64,000 nt of DNA, from contig PIZK01000011.1 of assembly GCA_002835545.1 (NCBI GenBank), positions 25,202-89,201 on the forward strand, given 5' to 3'. The position numbers were made by a program, and so were the translations under genes. Under the pieces are notes generated by a model. The model had not been told where the DNA came from and searched no databases. It worked only from the letters and a program-made list of their open reading frames with translations. This document shows positions 44,310-54,221 of this stretch, piece by piece (the first letter of the stretch is position 1; the number at the start of each line of letters is the position of its first letter). This stretch comes from Alteromonadales bacterium alter-6D02 (GTDB lineage Bacteria; Pseudomonadota; Gammaproteobacteria; Enterobacterales; Psychrobiaceae).

Positions 44310-44911
44310 TATTGTTCATCCTGTAGCATGTTATTGCTGGTTGCGGTGATGATTTTATTTGGTGTAACAATACAGTTCAGTGGCACGTCCCAGCGCTCAA
44401 TCGGTAATTGATTTACTTCTTGGCAGTCATGAGCCAAACCTATAGTGATGACATTCTGATGATTAGCTAGCGTTCTATCATAATAACCGCCACCCATGCC
44501 CATGCGGTTGCCTTTATGATCAAAAGCAACCAACGGAGTGTAAACAACATCTAGTTCACTGACTGGACAAACCGTCGACACATTTAAACGTGGTTCTGGA
44601 ATACCGTATTTATTATTAATTAATTCACTATCAACTTGATAGCGCAAAAATAACAAATAACCGGGACAAAAAGGATGAACGACGGGCAGATAAACCTCGA
44701 TATCGCATTGCCACAGCATTTTTATAAATGGCATTGGGTCGATTTCACCGTCATTGGCAAGGTAGATTGCAACCTGTTTGACGGTAGAGTCTAGCTGTGA
44801 AACTAATTGAGCGGCTAGCTGCTCACTGGCTTGCTGTTGCTCGATTACGGATAACTGTTGTCGTTTTATACGAATAAACTGACGTAGCTGCTGACGGTCA
44901 CGATGGATCAT
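44309..44911 (-). CDS. fau: 5-formyltetrahydrofolate cyclo-ligase
   Basis: 200 residues. IRIKRQQLS near the N-terminus, GEIDPMPFIKMLW, and the signature GNRMGMGGGYYDRTLAN for ATP and folate binding identify the enzyme (Fau/YgfA). It converts 5-formyl-THF to 5,10-methenyl-THF using ATP. In E. coli the gene is next to 6S RNA; here both are on the same strand but 3.9 kb of other genes lie between. Folate recycling ties functionally to the gcv genes nearby. Confidence 0.93.
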   Translation of the reverse strand: MIHRDRQQLRQFIRIKRQQLSVIEQQQASEQLAAQLVSQLDSTVKQVAIYLANDGEIDPMPFIKMLWQCDIEVYLPVVHPFCPGYLLFLRYQVDSELINNKYGIPEPRLNVSTVCPVSELDVVYTPLVAFDHKGNRMGMGGGYYDRTLANHQNVITIGLAHDCQEVNQLPIERWDVPLNCIVTPNKIITATSNNMLQDEQ

Positions 44912-45084
44912 AGCGATTAAGCATTTTTAAAATCATAATTGCTCCTAGTTTAGAGAGTTTAACGACTAAGATAAAGAACAATGCATTGCATTAGCGAGCA
45001 ATGAAAAAAGTGCTATATTAATTGCGTTATGTTAAATTAGATTTATCTAATCTTTATTGGTTAATAAAAATGGATGCTGTGATT

Positions 45085-45759
45085 ATGAAATTCAAAAAGA
45101 TTTTTTCAACCGCCAAGCTATCTAAACGTGGCCTTGCAATCGTTAGTACGGTGGCTGTTGGCTTAACGACAGCTCAGCCAGTTGTGGCGAACGAGAAAAC
45201 TATAACACTGAGTAAGCAAGAGTTTGAGCAACGTGTGCAAGCCAGCCGTTTATTGGTTAAGGAGTTTGCAGGTAATCTTCAAGGAACACTCAAACCAGCA
45301 TTAAAGGGGCAAGGGCCTGTTGCTGCCATTAACGTATGTAATGAGGTTGCTCCTAAGCTAGCTCAGCAATTTGAGCAACAAACGGGCTGGCGTGTGGGCC
45401 GTACAAGCTTGAAAGCTAGAAATCCAGATAACGCTCCCGATGCATGGGAAAGTGCAGTGCTTAATAAGTTGGAGCAGAAAAAAGCCCAAAATGTCGCATT
45501 CTCTCAACTTGAATACGCTGAAGTGGTCAACTTTAATGGGCAGCCAACGCTGCGTTACATCAAAGCAATTCCAACGGCCCAAAAACCTTGTCTTGCCTGT
45601 CATGGTTCGAATATCAAGCCTCACGTCGCTGCTAAAATAAAAATGCTCTATCCACAAGATAAAGCCACGGGCTATCACGAGGGGGATATACGCGGCGCTT
45701 TTACTATTAGTCAGCCGTTAAGTTCCGATTGGTTTAAGCGTAATTTGGCCAGTGAATAA
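45085..45759 (+). CDS. Tll0287-like (DUF3365) c-type haem-binding protein
   Basis: About 224 residues from ATG 45085 (ATG 45070 and TTG 45022 are alternatives; 45085 gives a normal signal peptide, cleavage likely near VVANE). The mature part is a DUF3365 domain with IPTAQKPCLACHGS (CxxCH, covalent haem) and KIKMLYPQDKATGYHEGDIRGAFTIS, the family C-terminus. Such periplasmic haem sensors appear free-standing or in front of histidine kinases. No partner is coded here; the TonB receptor follows after 285 nt. Confidence 0.82.
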   Translation: MKFKKIFSTAKLSKRGLAIVSTVAVGLTTAQPVVANEKTITLSKQEFEQRVQASRLLVKEFAGNLQGTLKPALKGQGPVAAINVCNEVAPKLAQQFEQQTGWRVGRTSLKARNPDNAPDAWESAVLNKLEQKKAQNVAFSQLEYAEVVNFNGQPTLRYIKAIPTAQKPCLACHGSNIKPHVAAKIKMLYPQDKATGYHEGDIRGAFTISQPLSSDWFKRNLASE

Positions 45760-45829
45760 AATCGACCTCCTGAAATAACAGAGATGTTGAATAACAGTAT
45801 TTCAGAGTGACGCATGATGTCAGCCCTAC

Positions 45830-45960
45830 AGTAGTCCTCTTGGTATGCTTTTAGTCGGGATCTCAGTTGTTGAGTGTAGTGCGAAGCCCTGAATAAAAAG
45901 ACCTTCAGGGCTACGTCATTGGGGTATCGACTTCTGACACTGTAGTCACCTTTACATCCC
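45830..45960. repeat. Degenerate palindromic intergenic repeats
   Basis: Contains TGCTTTTAGTCGGGATCTC and CCCTGAATAAAAAGACCTTCAGGGC, decayed versions of the hairpins repeated at 48230, 51030 and 54222. Confidence 0.6.
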
Positions 45961-46044
45961 TCCCTGCGACAATATGTCACATTCCGAAGTGTCTGCGACA
46001 AGCGTATATTCTGCACCATATTTTACTGATGTGGATTTTATACT

Positions 46045-48180
46045 ATGACACGTATGTCGCTAGTCGCTTTAAGCATCTCTTCGTTGATGCTACCTACTAC
46101 TCTTATTGCTGAACAATTAGCAGCGCAAGTTGAGAAAAGCCAACAAGAAATTGAACGTATTACTATTTCTGCCAGCCGAATTGCTAAAAAAGATATCGAA
46201 CAAGCGATTGCGGTGGAGTTTGTTGGTAAATCTGTGCTTGATCAAGACAACGGGCAGCACATCAGTGAGTCATTAAATACGGTTTCTGGTGTGATGCTTA
46301 ATCAATTACAAGGCGGCCACGGACATAACGCCGCTATACGAATGCCAATTAACTACTCCGGTTATTACTTGTATTTACAAGATAATATTCCGCTACAGTC
46401 AGCTGCGTTCTTTAATCACAATGCCTTGTGGTGGAGCAGTTTTAACTCAACTATTAAACGTATTGAAGTGATAAAAGGGGCGGGCACTTCATTACACGGC
46501 TCGGGTGCCATTGCTGCGACCATTAATACGCTAAGTGAAGATGTCACCATGACGCCGTCAGGCCATATCGGTTTAACACTAGGCGAATACGGTTATGCTA
46601 AAGCAAAAGCTTATTACTCAAATGCAATTGATGAAAGCCAAGGGATTGCTATCTCAGGCTCGCTGCAAACAAATGAAGGCTATCGTGACCACACAGCATC
46701 TGAGCGTGGGGAAATTCATGTAAAGCATAAGTATATTCTTGGCGATGATGAAACTCTCACCACGAGTTTTGTCGCTTCAGACTTAGAGCAGGAGATGGCA
46801 ACAAGCTTATTGATTGATGATTTTGAAAATAATCCAAAGTCATCTGGTTTAACCGATCAAGTGTTGGCGTCAGATCCATTACGTAACAGCAAATACTATC
46901 GCTTAAGTACAACATGGGAAAAAATCACCCAAGATGATTACCGCGTTAGCTTGGTCCCATATCTACGCCAGCGCACCAATGACTACACGGCAACGTGGAA
47001 TAACAACATGCCAAAACAAGAAAGCACAGTGACCACGCTAGGCTTGCTCGCTTACCTATCATTTGAACCCAGCGATGAGGGAGAATTAATTGTAGGCTTA
47101 GACGTTGAACGTTCTAAAGGTGAGTCATTGTCATACCAACCTCAAACCATTACGACTACAGGTTGGGGAGGTAACACATTCATTGCAGGGCATCAGTTCT
47201 ACGATGATGAAACAACTTACACTGGCATATCACCATACTTTCAATATCAACATGAGTTAACCGACCAGTTAACCGTGGCGTTCGGTGGTCGCTATGACTA
47301 TAACAACTATGACTTTGATAACTTTTTAGCTCCGCTTGCTGATGATGGTTACGGTAAGCGCCGTTTAGCGGATCGCGAAGATAGCTTTAATCACTTTAGC
47401 CCGAAAATGTCGCTTAACTACTTACTCGATGAACAAAGCTCCGTGTATGCCCGTTATGCCAATAGCTTTCGTATTCCAACAGCAGGGTCTTTGTATCACA
47501 TTAGCTCAGGCAGTACTGACAGCTTAATCGGTGGTGTTGATGTGGAAACATCTGATACGTATGAATTGGGTTACAAGATTAACCATGATGTTTTTAATGC
47601 GCAAGTCGCAATGTATTACATGGATTTAGACGATGCTCTCGTGCGTGCATACAATGAAGAAGGTTTTGCTTATCAAACCAATGCTGGTCGCGTGATTCAC
47701 AAAGGTATTGAATTTAGTATCAACAGTCAGGTTACCAACGACTTAGAGGTCTCATTAGCCTTGAGTAAATCGGTACATGAATATGATGAATACATTATTG
47801 ATGCCGGGCGTGTTGATCGTAACGGTAATAGCAAAGAAGTTGATAACTCAGGCAACAAGCTAAAACTTGCCCCTGAACATATCGCTAACCTACGCTTGGT
47901 TTACACACCACAAGTGTTGAGCGAATTCACAGGCGTCATCGAAGTAAAATCAATGGGTGATTACTACATGGATGACCAGAACACTAAAATGTATGGTGGT
48001 ACCACGACAGCTAACCTTAAATTTAACTATCAATTGAGTGATAAATTAAGATTGCATGGCCGAGTTACCAACCTGACCGATAAGTACTATGCGCAACAAG
48101 CGTCGATATCTTATGGCAAAGAAAAGTATGCGCCAGCAGCAGGTCGCCGCTTCTACACTGGGCTAAGTTATAGCTTTTAG
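46045..48180 (+). CDS. TonB-dependent outer-membrane receptor
   Basis: 711 residues with signal peptide (cleavage near LIAEQ). A plug domain (ISESLNTVSGVMLNQLQGGHGHNAAIRM...RIEVIKGAGTSLHGSGAIAATIN) precedes a 22-strand barrel ending in YTGLSYSF with terminal Phe. TonB box-like residues lie near ERITISAS. Ligand unknown: the His-rich GGHGHNAA in the plug hints at metal or haem, which would suit the neighbouring haem protein, but this is inference. Confidence 0.92.
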   Translation: MTRMSLVALSISSLMLPTTLIAEQLAAQVEKSQQEIERITISASRIAKKDIEQAIAVEFVGKSVLDQDNGQHISESLNTVSGVMLNQLQGGHGHNAAIRMPINYSGYYLYLQDNIPLQSAAFFNHNALWWSSFNSTIKRIEVIKGAGTSLHGSGAIAATINTLSEDVTMTPSGHIGLTLGEYGYAKAKAYYSNAIDESQGIAISGSLQTNEGYRDHTASERGEIHVKHKYILGDDETLTTSFVASDLEQEMATSLLIDDFENNPKSSGLTDQVLASDPLRNSKYYRLSTTWEKITQDDYRVSLVPYLRQRTNDYTATWNNNMPKQESTVTTLGLLAYLSFEPSDEGELIVGLDVERSKGESLSYQPQTITTTGWGGNTFIAGHQFYDDETTYTGISPYFQYQHELTDQLTVAFGGRYDYNNYDFDNFLAPLADDGYGKRRLADREDSFNHFSPKMSLNYLLDEQSSVYARYANSFRIPTAGSLYHISSGSTDSLIGGVDVETSDTYELGYKINHDVFNAQVAMYYMDLDDALVRAYNEEGFAYQTNAGRVIHKGIEFSINSQVTNDLEVSLALSKSVHEYDEYIIDAGRVDRNGNSKEVDNSGNKLKLAPEHIANLRLVYTPQVLSEFTGVIEVKSMGDYYMDDQNTKMYGGTTTANLKFNYQLSDKLRLHGRVTNLTDKYYAQQASISYGKEKYAPAAGRRFYTGLSYSF

Positions 48181-48229
48181 TCGCGTGTTAAACAGGACTC
48201 TCCTATTGTGTCATCCCTGTAGTGGTTTA

Positions 48230-48660
48230 AGCCGAGATCTATTGATGGTTGTTACTCCGATGATGGTGCTGATTATCTCATGAGATTCCCGCTCAAAAGA
48301 CTGTGGGAATGACGGCGTTGCTTATGCCTGATGCCCCACACATCGTCATCCTGAAAATGTTTTATTCAGGATCTCGTATTGTTTTCAAGGAATGTGTTAT
48401 CAAGGAATGTGTTATCAAGGGATGAGATTCCGGCTACCAGCATGCCGGAATGGCGGCGTTGCTTATGTCTCATGTCCCACACATCGTCGTCCTGAAAATG
48501 TTTTATTCAGGATCTCGTGTTGTTATCAAGGAATGTGCTATCAAGGGATGAGATTCCGGCTACCAGCATGCCGGAATGGCGGCGTTGTTTATGCCTGATG
48601 CCCCACACATCGTCATCCTGAAAATGTTTTATTCAGGATCTCGCTTTGGATAAGCAATAA
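48230..48660. repeat. Palindromic tandem repeats after the TonB receptor
   Basis: The block CCCACACATCGTC(A/G)TCCTG followed by AAAATGTTTTATTCAGGATC recurs near 48335, 48476 and 48602 (141 and 126 nt apart), with AGATTCCGGCTACCAGCATG units between. Each block folds as TCCTGAA...TTCAGGA or TTCCGGC...GCCGGAA. The 48392-48598 open frame is a repeat artefact. Confidence 0.85.
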
Positions 48661-48694
48661 AGTGCAATTAATTTTATTGAAAAAGTTTTGCTTG

Positions 48695-48728
48695 CTCTCA
48701 GTATCAAATGGTACTGGGAGTTTTTTTT
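48695..48728 (+). terminator. Rho-independent terminator
   Basis: Stem CTCTCAGTATC / GGTACTGGGAG with a 4-nt loop followed by eight T. It is 515 nt past the TonB receptor stop and would end that transcript after the repeats. Confidence 0.75.
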
Positions 48729-48803
48729 ATGGTAGAGAAAAATCAGAGACTAAGAAGTTGATATTGCTTGATGAGCAGTAGAGCCATCTATAGAAAAGAT
48801 TAA

Positions 48804-48981
48804 TATTCCCAAAGTGCCGCTGTGAACATTGGCCCTCGAACCAGACGGTTCAAGGCGGGAGTTAATTATTACCGCAGGCTTCCCGGTGCATGCCGGGCTT
48901 GCGCAATAGTAAAGGAATTAACACCCTTGGTATGTATATTGGCTCGGGAACACAGAACACTCACGAACACCCCAGGAAGTA
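48804..48981 (-). ncRNA. ssrS: 6S RNA
   Basis: The minus strand reads as a 6S RNA about 178 nt long. The ends pair through TTCCTGGGGTG and CACTTTGGGAA (11 bp with wobbles). Conserved parts shared with E. coli 6S are GTGTTCG, CCCGAGCCAATATACATACC, GCATGCACCGGGAAGCCT and CGCCTTGAACC...GGTTCGAGGG, the last being the internal hairpin. 6S RNA binds sigma-70 RNA polymerase in stationary phase and serves as template for pRNA. The plus-strand open frame 48822-49052 is its shadow. In many relatives it abuts zapA and fau; here zapA is absent and fau is displaced. Confidence 0.88.
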
Positions 48982-48986
48982 ACCTC

Positions 48987-49016
48987 AGTATATGCGAGAA
49001 GCTGACAGATGTTCAA
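48987..49016 (-). promoter_or_regulatory. Sigma-70 promoter of 6S RNA
   Basis: Minus strand TTGAAC (49011-49016), 18-nt spacer, TATACT (48987-48992). Transcription would start near 48980, matching the folded 5' end. Confidence 0.65.
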
Positions 49017-49158
49017 TGGCTATGTGACGTTTTATTACTCGTTTACGACTGATCTTCGACTAAATGTTGAATTTATCAGCGAATTTAAATTTTTGATTTC
49101 TAAGCATCCGACGCAACTGCTAGAATACCCACTACGTTAGTTTTACAAGGCAAATATA

Positions 49159-49719
49159 ATGACGCAAATTTCATGGCAACAACTGAATAAAAATCTATCT
49201 ATGGCTGAGCTTGGCGCAACGGCAAGCGAATCACACGGTATTATTTGTGGTCTTATTTGTGGTGGCGTTAATCTTGAAGATGGCAGCTGGTATGGTGGCT
49301 TTAATGACCTAATGAACGATGGTCTGGCGTTACCTGTCGATCTAAAACAAAGCTTGCAACAACTGTTTGCTCAAGCCTGTAATGAATTTCTCTCTGGTGA
49401 CTACCAAGTTAAACTATTATTACCGGATGATGGACAGCCCCTTGCTGAGCGTGCACAAGCTTTAGCGCAATGGACCGAAAGCTTTATGGCCGGTTTTGCT
49501 ATTGGCAATGAAAGCGGTAAGAAACTATCAAAAGAAATTAAAGAAGCGCTACAAGATTTAAGCCAGATCAGTCAAATTGATACTCAAATCAGTGATGATG
49601 AAGAATCAGAACAATTCTTCGAGCAAGTTGCTGAATATGTGCGCATGACCTCAATGGTATGTTTTGCTGAGTTAGGCCAACAACCAAAGCCTGAAAAAAA
49701 CGATAAGAAGATTCACTAA
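49159..49719 (+). CDS. ygfB: YgfB / UPF0149 family protein
   Basis: 186 residues. ATASESHGIICGLICGGV and the helical C-terminal half with FMAGFAIGNESGKKLSKEIKEALQDLSQI are UPF0149 hallmarks. The family is cytoplasmic, all-helical, and often begins the ygfB-pepP-ubiH-ubiI operon, exactly as here. Overlaps pepP by one base (TAATG). Role debated; in other species YgfB influences beta-lactam and stress responses. Confidence 0.92.
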   Translation: MTQISWQQLNKNLSMAELGATASESHGIICGLICGGVNLEDGSWYGGFNDLMNDGLALPVDLKQSLQQLFAQACNEFLSGDYQVKLLLPDDGQPLAERAQALAQWTESFMAGFAIGNESGKKLSKEIKEALQDLSQISQIDTQISDDEESEQFFEQVAEYVRMTSMVCFAELGQQPKPEKNDKKIH

Positions 49720-51023
49720 TGTTAAATGAACAATTTTTTAGCGGTCGACGCAAAGCCCTATTCGAACAATTAGAGATGAACAGTGCAGCCGTTATTTTCG
49801 CTGCCGATGAAAAAACGCGTAGTGCAGATACTGAATACCACTTCAGACAAAACAGCTACTTTTATTACCTGACTGGCTTTAATGAGCCGGATGCTGTGTT
49901 GTTATTAATCAAGAAAGATCACGGTCAAGAAACGATTTTGTTTAACCGTGATAAAGACAAGGTACAAGAGATCTGGCACGGTCGCCGTTTAGGTCAGGCA
50001 CAAGCGCTTAAGAACTTTGATATTGACCAAGCGTTGTCGATTAATGAGTTAAGCGCGGCATTACCGCCATTCATCAACGGTTGTGAAACGCTTTATAGTT
50101 GTCATGGCGAGTCAATGCGAGGTGAACAACAGCTCACCGAAACCATGACAGCGTTACGCCAAGGCATGAAAAAGAACTGGCGCGCGCCAAGTGTGCAAAT
50201 TGATTTACGTTTGATCCTTGATGATATGCGTTTATTCAAGCAAAACGCCGAAGTTGAAGTGATGCGAAAAGCGGCACGTATCAGCAGTGATGCACATACG
50301 CGTGCGATGAGGTTTGTCGAGCCGGGTCAATTTGAATACCAACTTGAAGCGGAAATTATGCATGAGTTCGCTAGCCGTGGCGCACGCTTTGCCGCCTATA
50401 ACAGCATTGTTGGCGGCGGAGATAATGCTTGTATCCTCCATTACACCGAAAACGAGTCAGTGCTAAATGACGGTGACTTAGTGTTAATCGATGCCGGTTG
50501 CGAATATCAAGGCTATGCAGCTGATATTACCCGCACGTTCCCAGTGAACGGCAAGTTTAGTGAGGAGCAAAAAGCAATTTACAATCTAGTGCTTGAAGCA
50601 CAACTTGCTGCGATTAAACTGATTAAGCCAAGTAGTACAGTGAAAGCCGCAAACGATGAAGTGATTCGAATTGTTACACAAGGCTTATTGGATTTAGGTG
50701 TAATTTCAGGTGACTTTGAGCAACTGATGGAAGAAGAAATTTATAAAGACTTCTACATGCACGGCTTAGGCCATTGGATCGGTATTGATGTCCATGATGT
50801 TGGTGATTACTGCACCAGCGAACGTACTCGTGTATTAGAACCTGGCATGGTGTTAACCATTGAGCCGGGTATCTACATCAGCGAAGATAGCGGCGTTGAC
50901 GAAAAATGGCGTGGCATTGGTGTTCGTATCGAAGATGACTTATTGGTCACCGTTGATGGCAATGAAGTATTAACCAAAGATGTGGTTAAAACCGTTGATG
51001 AAATCGAAGCGGTGATGGCGTAA
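49719..51023 (+). CDS. pepP: Xaa-Pro aminopeptidase P
   Basis: 434 residues. The N-terminal domain (FRQNSYFYYLTGFNEPDAVLLL) and the pita-bread metalloprotease domain are complete: VLIDAGCEYQGYAADITRTFPV (two Asp metal ligands), HGLGHWIGIDVHDVG (His) and LTIEPGIYI...VRIEDDLLVT (two Glu). It removes N-terminal residues before proline using two Mn ions. Second gene of the ygfB operon; a long repeat array follows. Confidence 0.95.
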   Translation: MLNEQFFSGRRKALFEQLEMNSAAVIFAADEKTRSADTEYHFRQNSYFYYLTGFNEPDAVLLLIKKDHGQETILFNRDKDKVQEIWHGRRLGQAQALKNFDIDQALSINELSAALPPFINGCETLYSCHGESMRGEQQLTETMTALRQGMKKNWRAPSVQIDLRLILDDMRLFKQNAEVEVMRKAARISSDAHTRAMRFVEPGQFEYQLEAEIMHEFASRGARFAAYNSIVGGGDNACILHYTENESVLNDGDLVLIDAGCEYQGYAADITRTFPVNGKFSEEQKAIYNLVLEAQLAAIKLIKPSSTVKAANDEVIRIVTQGLLDLGVISGDFEQLMEEEIYKDFYMHGLGHWIGIDVHDVGDYCTSERTRVLEPGMVLTIEPGIYISEDSGVDEKWRGIGVRIEDDLLVTVDGNEVLTKDVVKTVDEIEAVMA

Positions 51024-51029
51024 CTCGAT

Positions 51030-51680
51030 ACTGTAAAGCGAGGTCCTGAATAAAACACGTTCAGGACGACGCCAAGTTCGTCGTTCTGGAACGCTGTTAG
51101 TAACTAGTATGCGTCATCCCGGCATGCTTTTAGCCGGGATCTCGTTTTTGTTACAGTAGAGCGAGGCCTGAATAAAACAGGTTCAGGACGACACCAAGTT
51201 CGTCGTTCTGGAACGCTGTTATCCAGAACCTCATGAAGTAACCAAGGGCTCTGGATTAAAACACGTTCAGGGCGACGCTGTTAGTAACAAGTATGCGTCA
51301 TCCCGGCATGCTTTTAGCCGGGATCTCGTTTTTGTTACGGTAGAGCGAGGCCTGAATAAAACAGGTTCAGGACGACACCAAGTTCGTCGTTCTGGAAGGC
51401 TGTTATCCAGAACCTCATGAAGTAACCAAGGGCTCTGGATTAAAACACCACAAGGGCGACGCTGTTAGTAACAAGTATGCGTCATCCCGGCATGCTTTTA
51501 GCCGGGATCTCGTTTTTGTTACGGTAGAGCGAGGCCTGAATAAAATACTTTCAGGACGACGATGTAGGGGCCAGTGACCACAAATCGTCATTCCGGCATG
51601 CTTTTAGCCGGGATCTCGTTTTTGTTACAGTAGAGCGAGGTCCTGAATAAAATACTTTCAGGACGACGATGTGATGAATA
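51030..51680. repeat. Tandem 183-184-bp repeat array of palindromic units
   Basis: The element GTATGCGTCATCCCGGCATG recurs at 51108, 51291 and 51475 (spacing 183 and 184), with a fourth related copy near 51590. Each unit contains three hairpin types: CCCGGC...GCCGGG, CCTGAA...TTCAGG and TTCTGGA...TCCAGAA. No gene lies in 51024-51693. Confidence 0.9.
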
Positions 51681-51693
51681 GGATCAAAAAATA

Positions 51694-52926
51694 ATGGAGT
51701 CAGTAGTGACACAGCAGTTTGACATTATCATTAATGGCGGCGGAATGGCCGGAGCAACCCTAGCCTGTGGACTAAACCACATTTTAGGACCGAATCACTC
51801 ACTCAATATAGCAATTATTGAAGCGTCAACTGACGACTCCACTCACCCAGGCTTTGATGCCCGGGTTATCGCATTATCTTACGGCTCTCGTCAAATCCTC
51901 GAACAACTCAACTTATGGTCAGGCTTTCGCGACATATCGACGCCGATATCTAATATCTCAGTTACCGACCGTGGCCACTTTGCGCAAACGACAATCAAGC
52001 CGCACGATTATCAAGTCGCTGATTTAGGTTATGTCGTTGAACTGGTTGATAGTGGCCGTTTACTTCACCAGAAATTAACGAGCGATAATGTCACCTGGTT
52101 CAGACCAAATAGCGTGGTTGCGTTAGAGCAAACCGACGAACAAGTAACTGTCACTCTAGCTGATTCACAACAACTATCAGCTAAGTTGCTGGTGGCTGCT
52201 GATGGTGGGTTTTCAAAAGTTGGTCAGCTGCTAAATATCACTAAGCAGCAAACAGAGTTCAACCAATCGGCGATTATTGCCAATATCACTACCTCAAAAG
52301 CCCATCAAGGTTGGGCGTATGAACGCTTTACCGAGCAAGGTCCTCTGGCGTTATTACCTATGTCGCAAGGGCGCAGCTCATTAGTGTGGTCGATGCATTC
52401 TGAACATATCGACAGGCTAATGGCTCTGCCCGATGCTGAGTTTTTAGCCCAACTACAACAAGCCTTTGGTTATCGCTTAGGTACTTTTGAACAAACGGGA
52501 AAACGTGTGTCATACCCGCTTATTCAAAGCTTAGCGACACAAACCACACATCACCGCTGTGTTTTTATTGGTAATGCAGCACAAGCACTACACCCAATTG
52601 CAGGTCAGGGCTTTAATTTAGGTTTGCGTGACGTTGCAGGGCTAATTAGTCAGATAGCTCAAGCCGTTATCAAGCAACAAGATATTGGCCAATTTAGTGT
52701 CTTAGATGCTTATCAAAAACAGCGAAGTGATGATCGTAATCAAACTGTACTGGCAACGAGTGGGCTAGTCTCTATTTTTTCCAACGACTATTGGGCGATG
52801 GCGATGGGGCGCAATATTGGCTTGCAGCTGAGTAGTTGTTTTAACTCACTAAAGCAGCCTGTAGCTCATCAAATGCTTGGCTGGTCTCATGATTTATCGC
52901 CATTACGTCCAATCGCTAATAATTAA
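51694..52926 (+). CDS. ubiH: 2-octaprenyl-6-methoxyphenol hydroxylase UbiH
   Basis: 410 residues, class A flavoprotein hydroxylase. IINGGGMAGATLACGLNHIL is the FAD-binding GxGxxG, DLGYVVELVDSGRLLHQKL the UbiH/COQ6 segment, and CVFIGNAAQALHPIAGQGFNLGLRD the second FAD motif. It hydroxylates the ubiquinone ring at C4 in E. coli numbering. It follows pepP after the repeat array and precedes ubiI by 11 nt. Confidence 0.92.
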   Translation: MESVVTQQFDIIINGGGMAGATLACGLNHILGPNHSLNIAIIEASTDDSTHPGFDARVIALSYGSRQILEQLNLWSGFRDISTPISNISVTDRGHFAQTTIKPHDYQVADLGYVVELVDSGRLLHQKLTSDNVTWFRPNSVVALEQTDEQVTVTLADSQQLSAKLLVAADGGFSKVGQLLNITKQQTEFNQSAIIANITTSKAHQGWAYERFTEQGPLALLPMSQGRSSLVWSMHSEHIDRLMALPDAEFLAQLQQAFGYRLGTFEQTGKRVSYPLIQSLATQTTHHRCVFIGNAAQALHPIAGQGFNLGLRDVAGLISQIAQAVIKQQDIGQFSVLDAYQKQRSDDRNQTVLATSGLVSIFSNDYWAMAMGRNIGLQLSSCFNSLKQPVAHQMLGWSHDLSPLRPIANN

Positions 52927-52937
52927 TTAGGAAAGTT

Positions 52938-54212
52938 ATGAATATTCAATCGTTTGATCTAGCAATTATTGGTGGCGGTATGGTCGGTTTGGCGCTTGCA
53001 AATGCACTGGCTGATAGTGACCTGTCTATTGCGGTGATTGAAGGCCGAACACCCGATTTAAGCCTGCCTGTAGACCATGAGATTAGGGTCAGTGCGTTAA
53101 GTCAAGCGAGTAAGAATTTACTTTCGCGTTTAGGCGCTTGGGCTCACATAGAACAATCTCGACACCAACCTTACCAAGGAATGCAGGTGTGGGATCAAGA
53201 CAGTTTTGGTAAAATCGCCTTTGATGCTAGTCAACTAAAAACTGGTGCAGTTACTGATGGCTCGTTAGGGGCAATCGTTGAAAACTCTATTATTCAAGCC
53301 GCTCTGTGGCAGCAAGCCGAACAAGCAAGCAATATCACTTTATTTCACCCATTTCATTGCCAAAGTGTTGCGATGGGCGATAAAGAATCGTGGCTAAATC
53401 TTACAGGTTCGGGTGAAGAAAATAAGTCCGTCACTCAGGCAATAACGACTAAATTAGTTGTTGGTGCTGATGGCGCAAATTCATGGTTACGTTCACAAGC
53501 TGATATCCCGCTCACGAGTTGGGATTATGGTCACCATGCACTCGTTGCGACTATTGAAACTGACTTACCACACGACGCTATTGCACGGCAGGCGTTTTTG
53601 CCGCAAGGACCGTTAGCGTTTTTGCCGCTTGATAACCAAGGTAATGGTCAAAACTTGTGCTCAATTGTGTGGTCACTGCCTCCAGAACAAGCGGCTGAGC
53701 TTAAAGCTTGTGATGAGGTCGAGTTCAACCGCCGTCTCACCACGGCAATCGATAACCGCTTAGGCTATTGTCAGGTGGTGTCACCACGCGGTGTATTCCC
53801 ATTGAAAATGCGCTATGCCCGCAGTTTTGCCAAAGAACGTATTGCCCTTATTGGTGATGCTGCACATACCATTCACCCTCTGGCTGGGTTAGGGGTTAAC
53901 TTAGGGTTCTTAGATGCAGCCTCTTTAGCGCAAACTATTTTAGACAATCACCAACAAGGCAAAGACATTGGCGAATTAGCCAACTTACGCAGCTTTGAGC
54001 GCTGGCGTAAATCAGAAGCGATGCAAATGATTGCAGCGATGGAAAGTTTTAAGCAGCTCTTTGCTGGTGCTAACCCGGTGAAGAAATTGGTGCGAGATTT
54101 AGGTTTGGTTGCCGTAGATAAAGTGCCGCCAGTCAAAGAAATGTTTATCCGTCATGCGATGGGATTAACCGATGATTTACCTGAACTGTCTAAACCGCTG
54201 ATAGAAAGTTAA
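52938..54212 (+). CDS. ubiI: 2-octaprenylphenol hydroxylase UbiI (VisC)
   Basis: 424 residues. Similar class A monooxygenase: FDLAIIGGGMVGLALANAL, DHEIRVSALSQASKNLL, ALIGDAAHTIHPLAGLGVNLGFLDAASL. The order pepP-ubiH-ubiI and the sequence style support UbiI (C5 hydroxylase) rather than UbiF, though the two are close. Repeats follow. Confidence 0.88.
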   Translation: MNIQSFDLAIIGGGMVGLALANALADSDLSIAVIEGRTPDLSLPVDHEIRVSALSQASKNLLSRLGAWAHIEQSRHQPYQGMQVWDQDSFGKIAFDASQLKTGAVTDGSLGAIVENSIIQAALWQQAEQASNITLFHPFHCQSVAMGDKESWLNLTGSGEENKSVTQAITTKLVVGADGANSWLRSQADIPLTSWDYGHHALVATIETDLPHDAIARQAFLPQGPLAFLPLDNQGNGQNLCSIVWSLPPEQAAELKACDEVEFNRRLTTAIDNRLGYCQVVSPRGVFPLKMRYARSFAKERIALIGDAAHTIHPLAGLGVNLGFLDAASLAQTILDNHQQGKDIGELANLRSFERWRKSEAMQMIAAMESFKQLFAGANPVKKLVRDLGLVAVDKVPPVKEMFIRHAMGLTDDLPELSKPLIES

Positions 54213-54221
54213 ATTCCTATA

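Noticed and set aside
48392..48598. Open frame with repeated CYQGMCYQGM
   Set aside because: Arises from translation of the palindromic tandem repeats; no ribosome site.
48822..49052. Open frame of 76 codons on the plus strand
   Set aside because: It is the antisense of the 6S RNA gene; protein has no family character.
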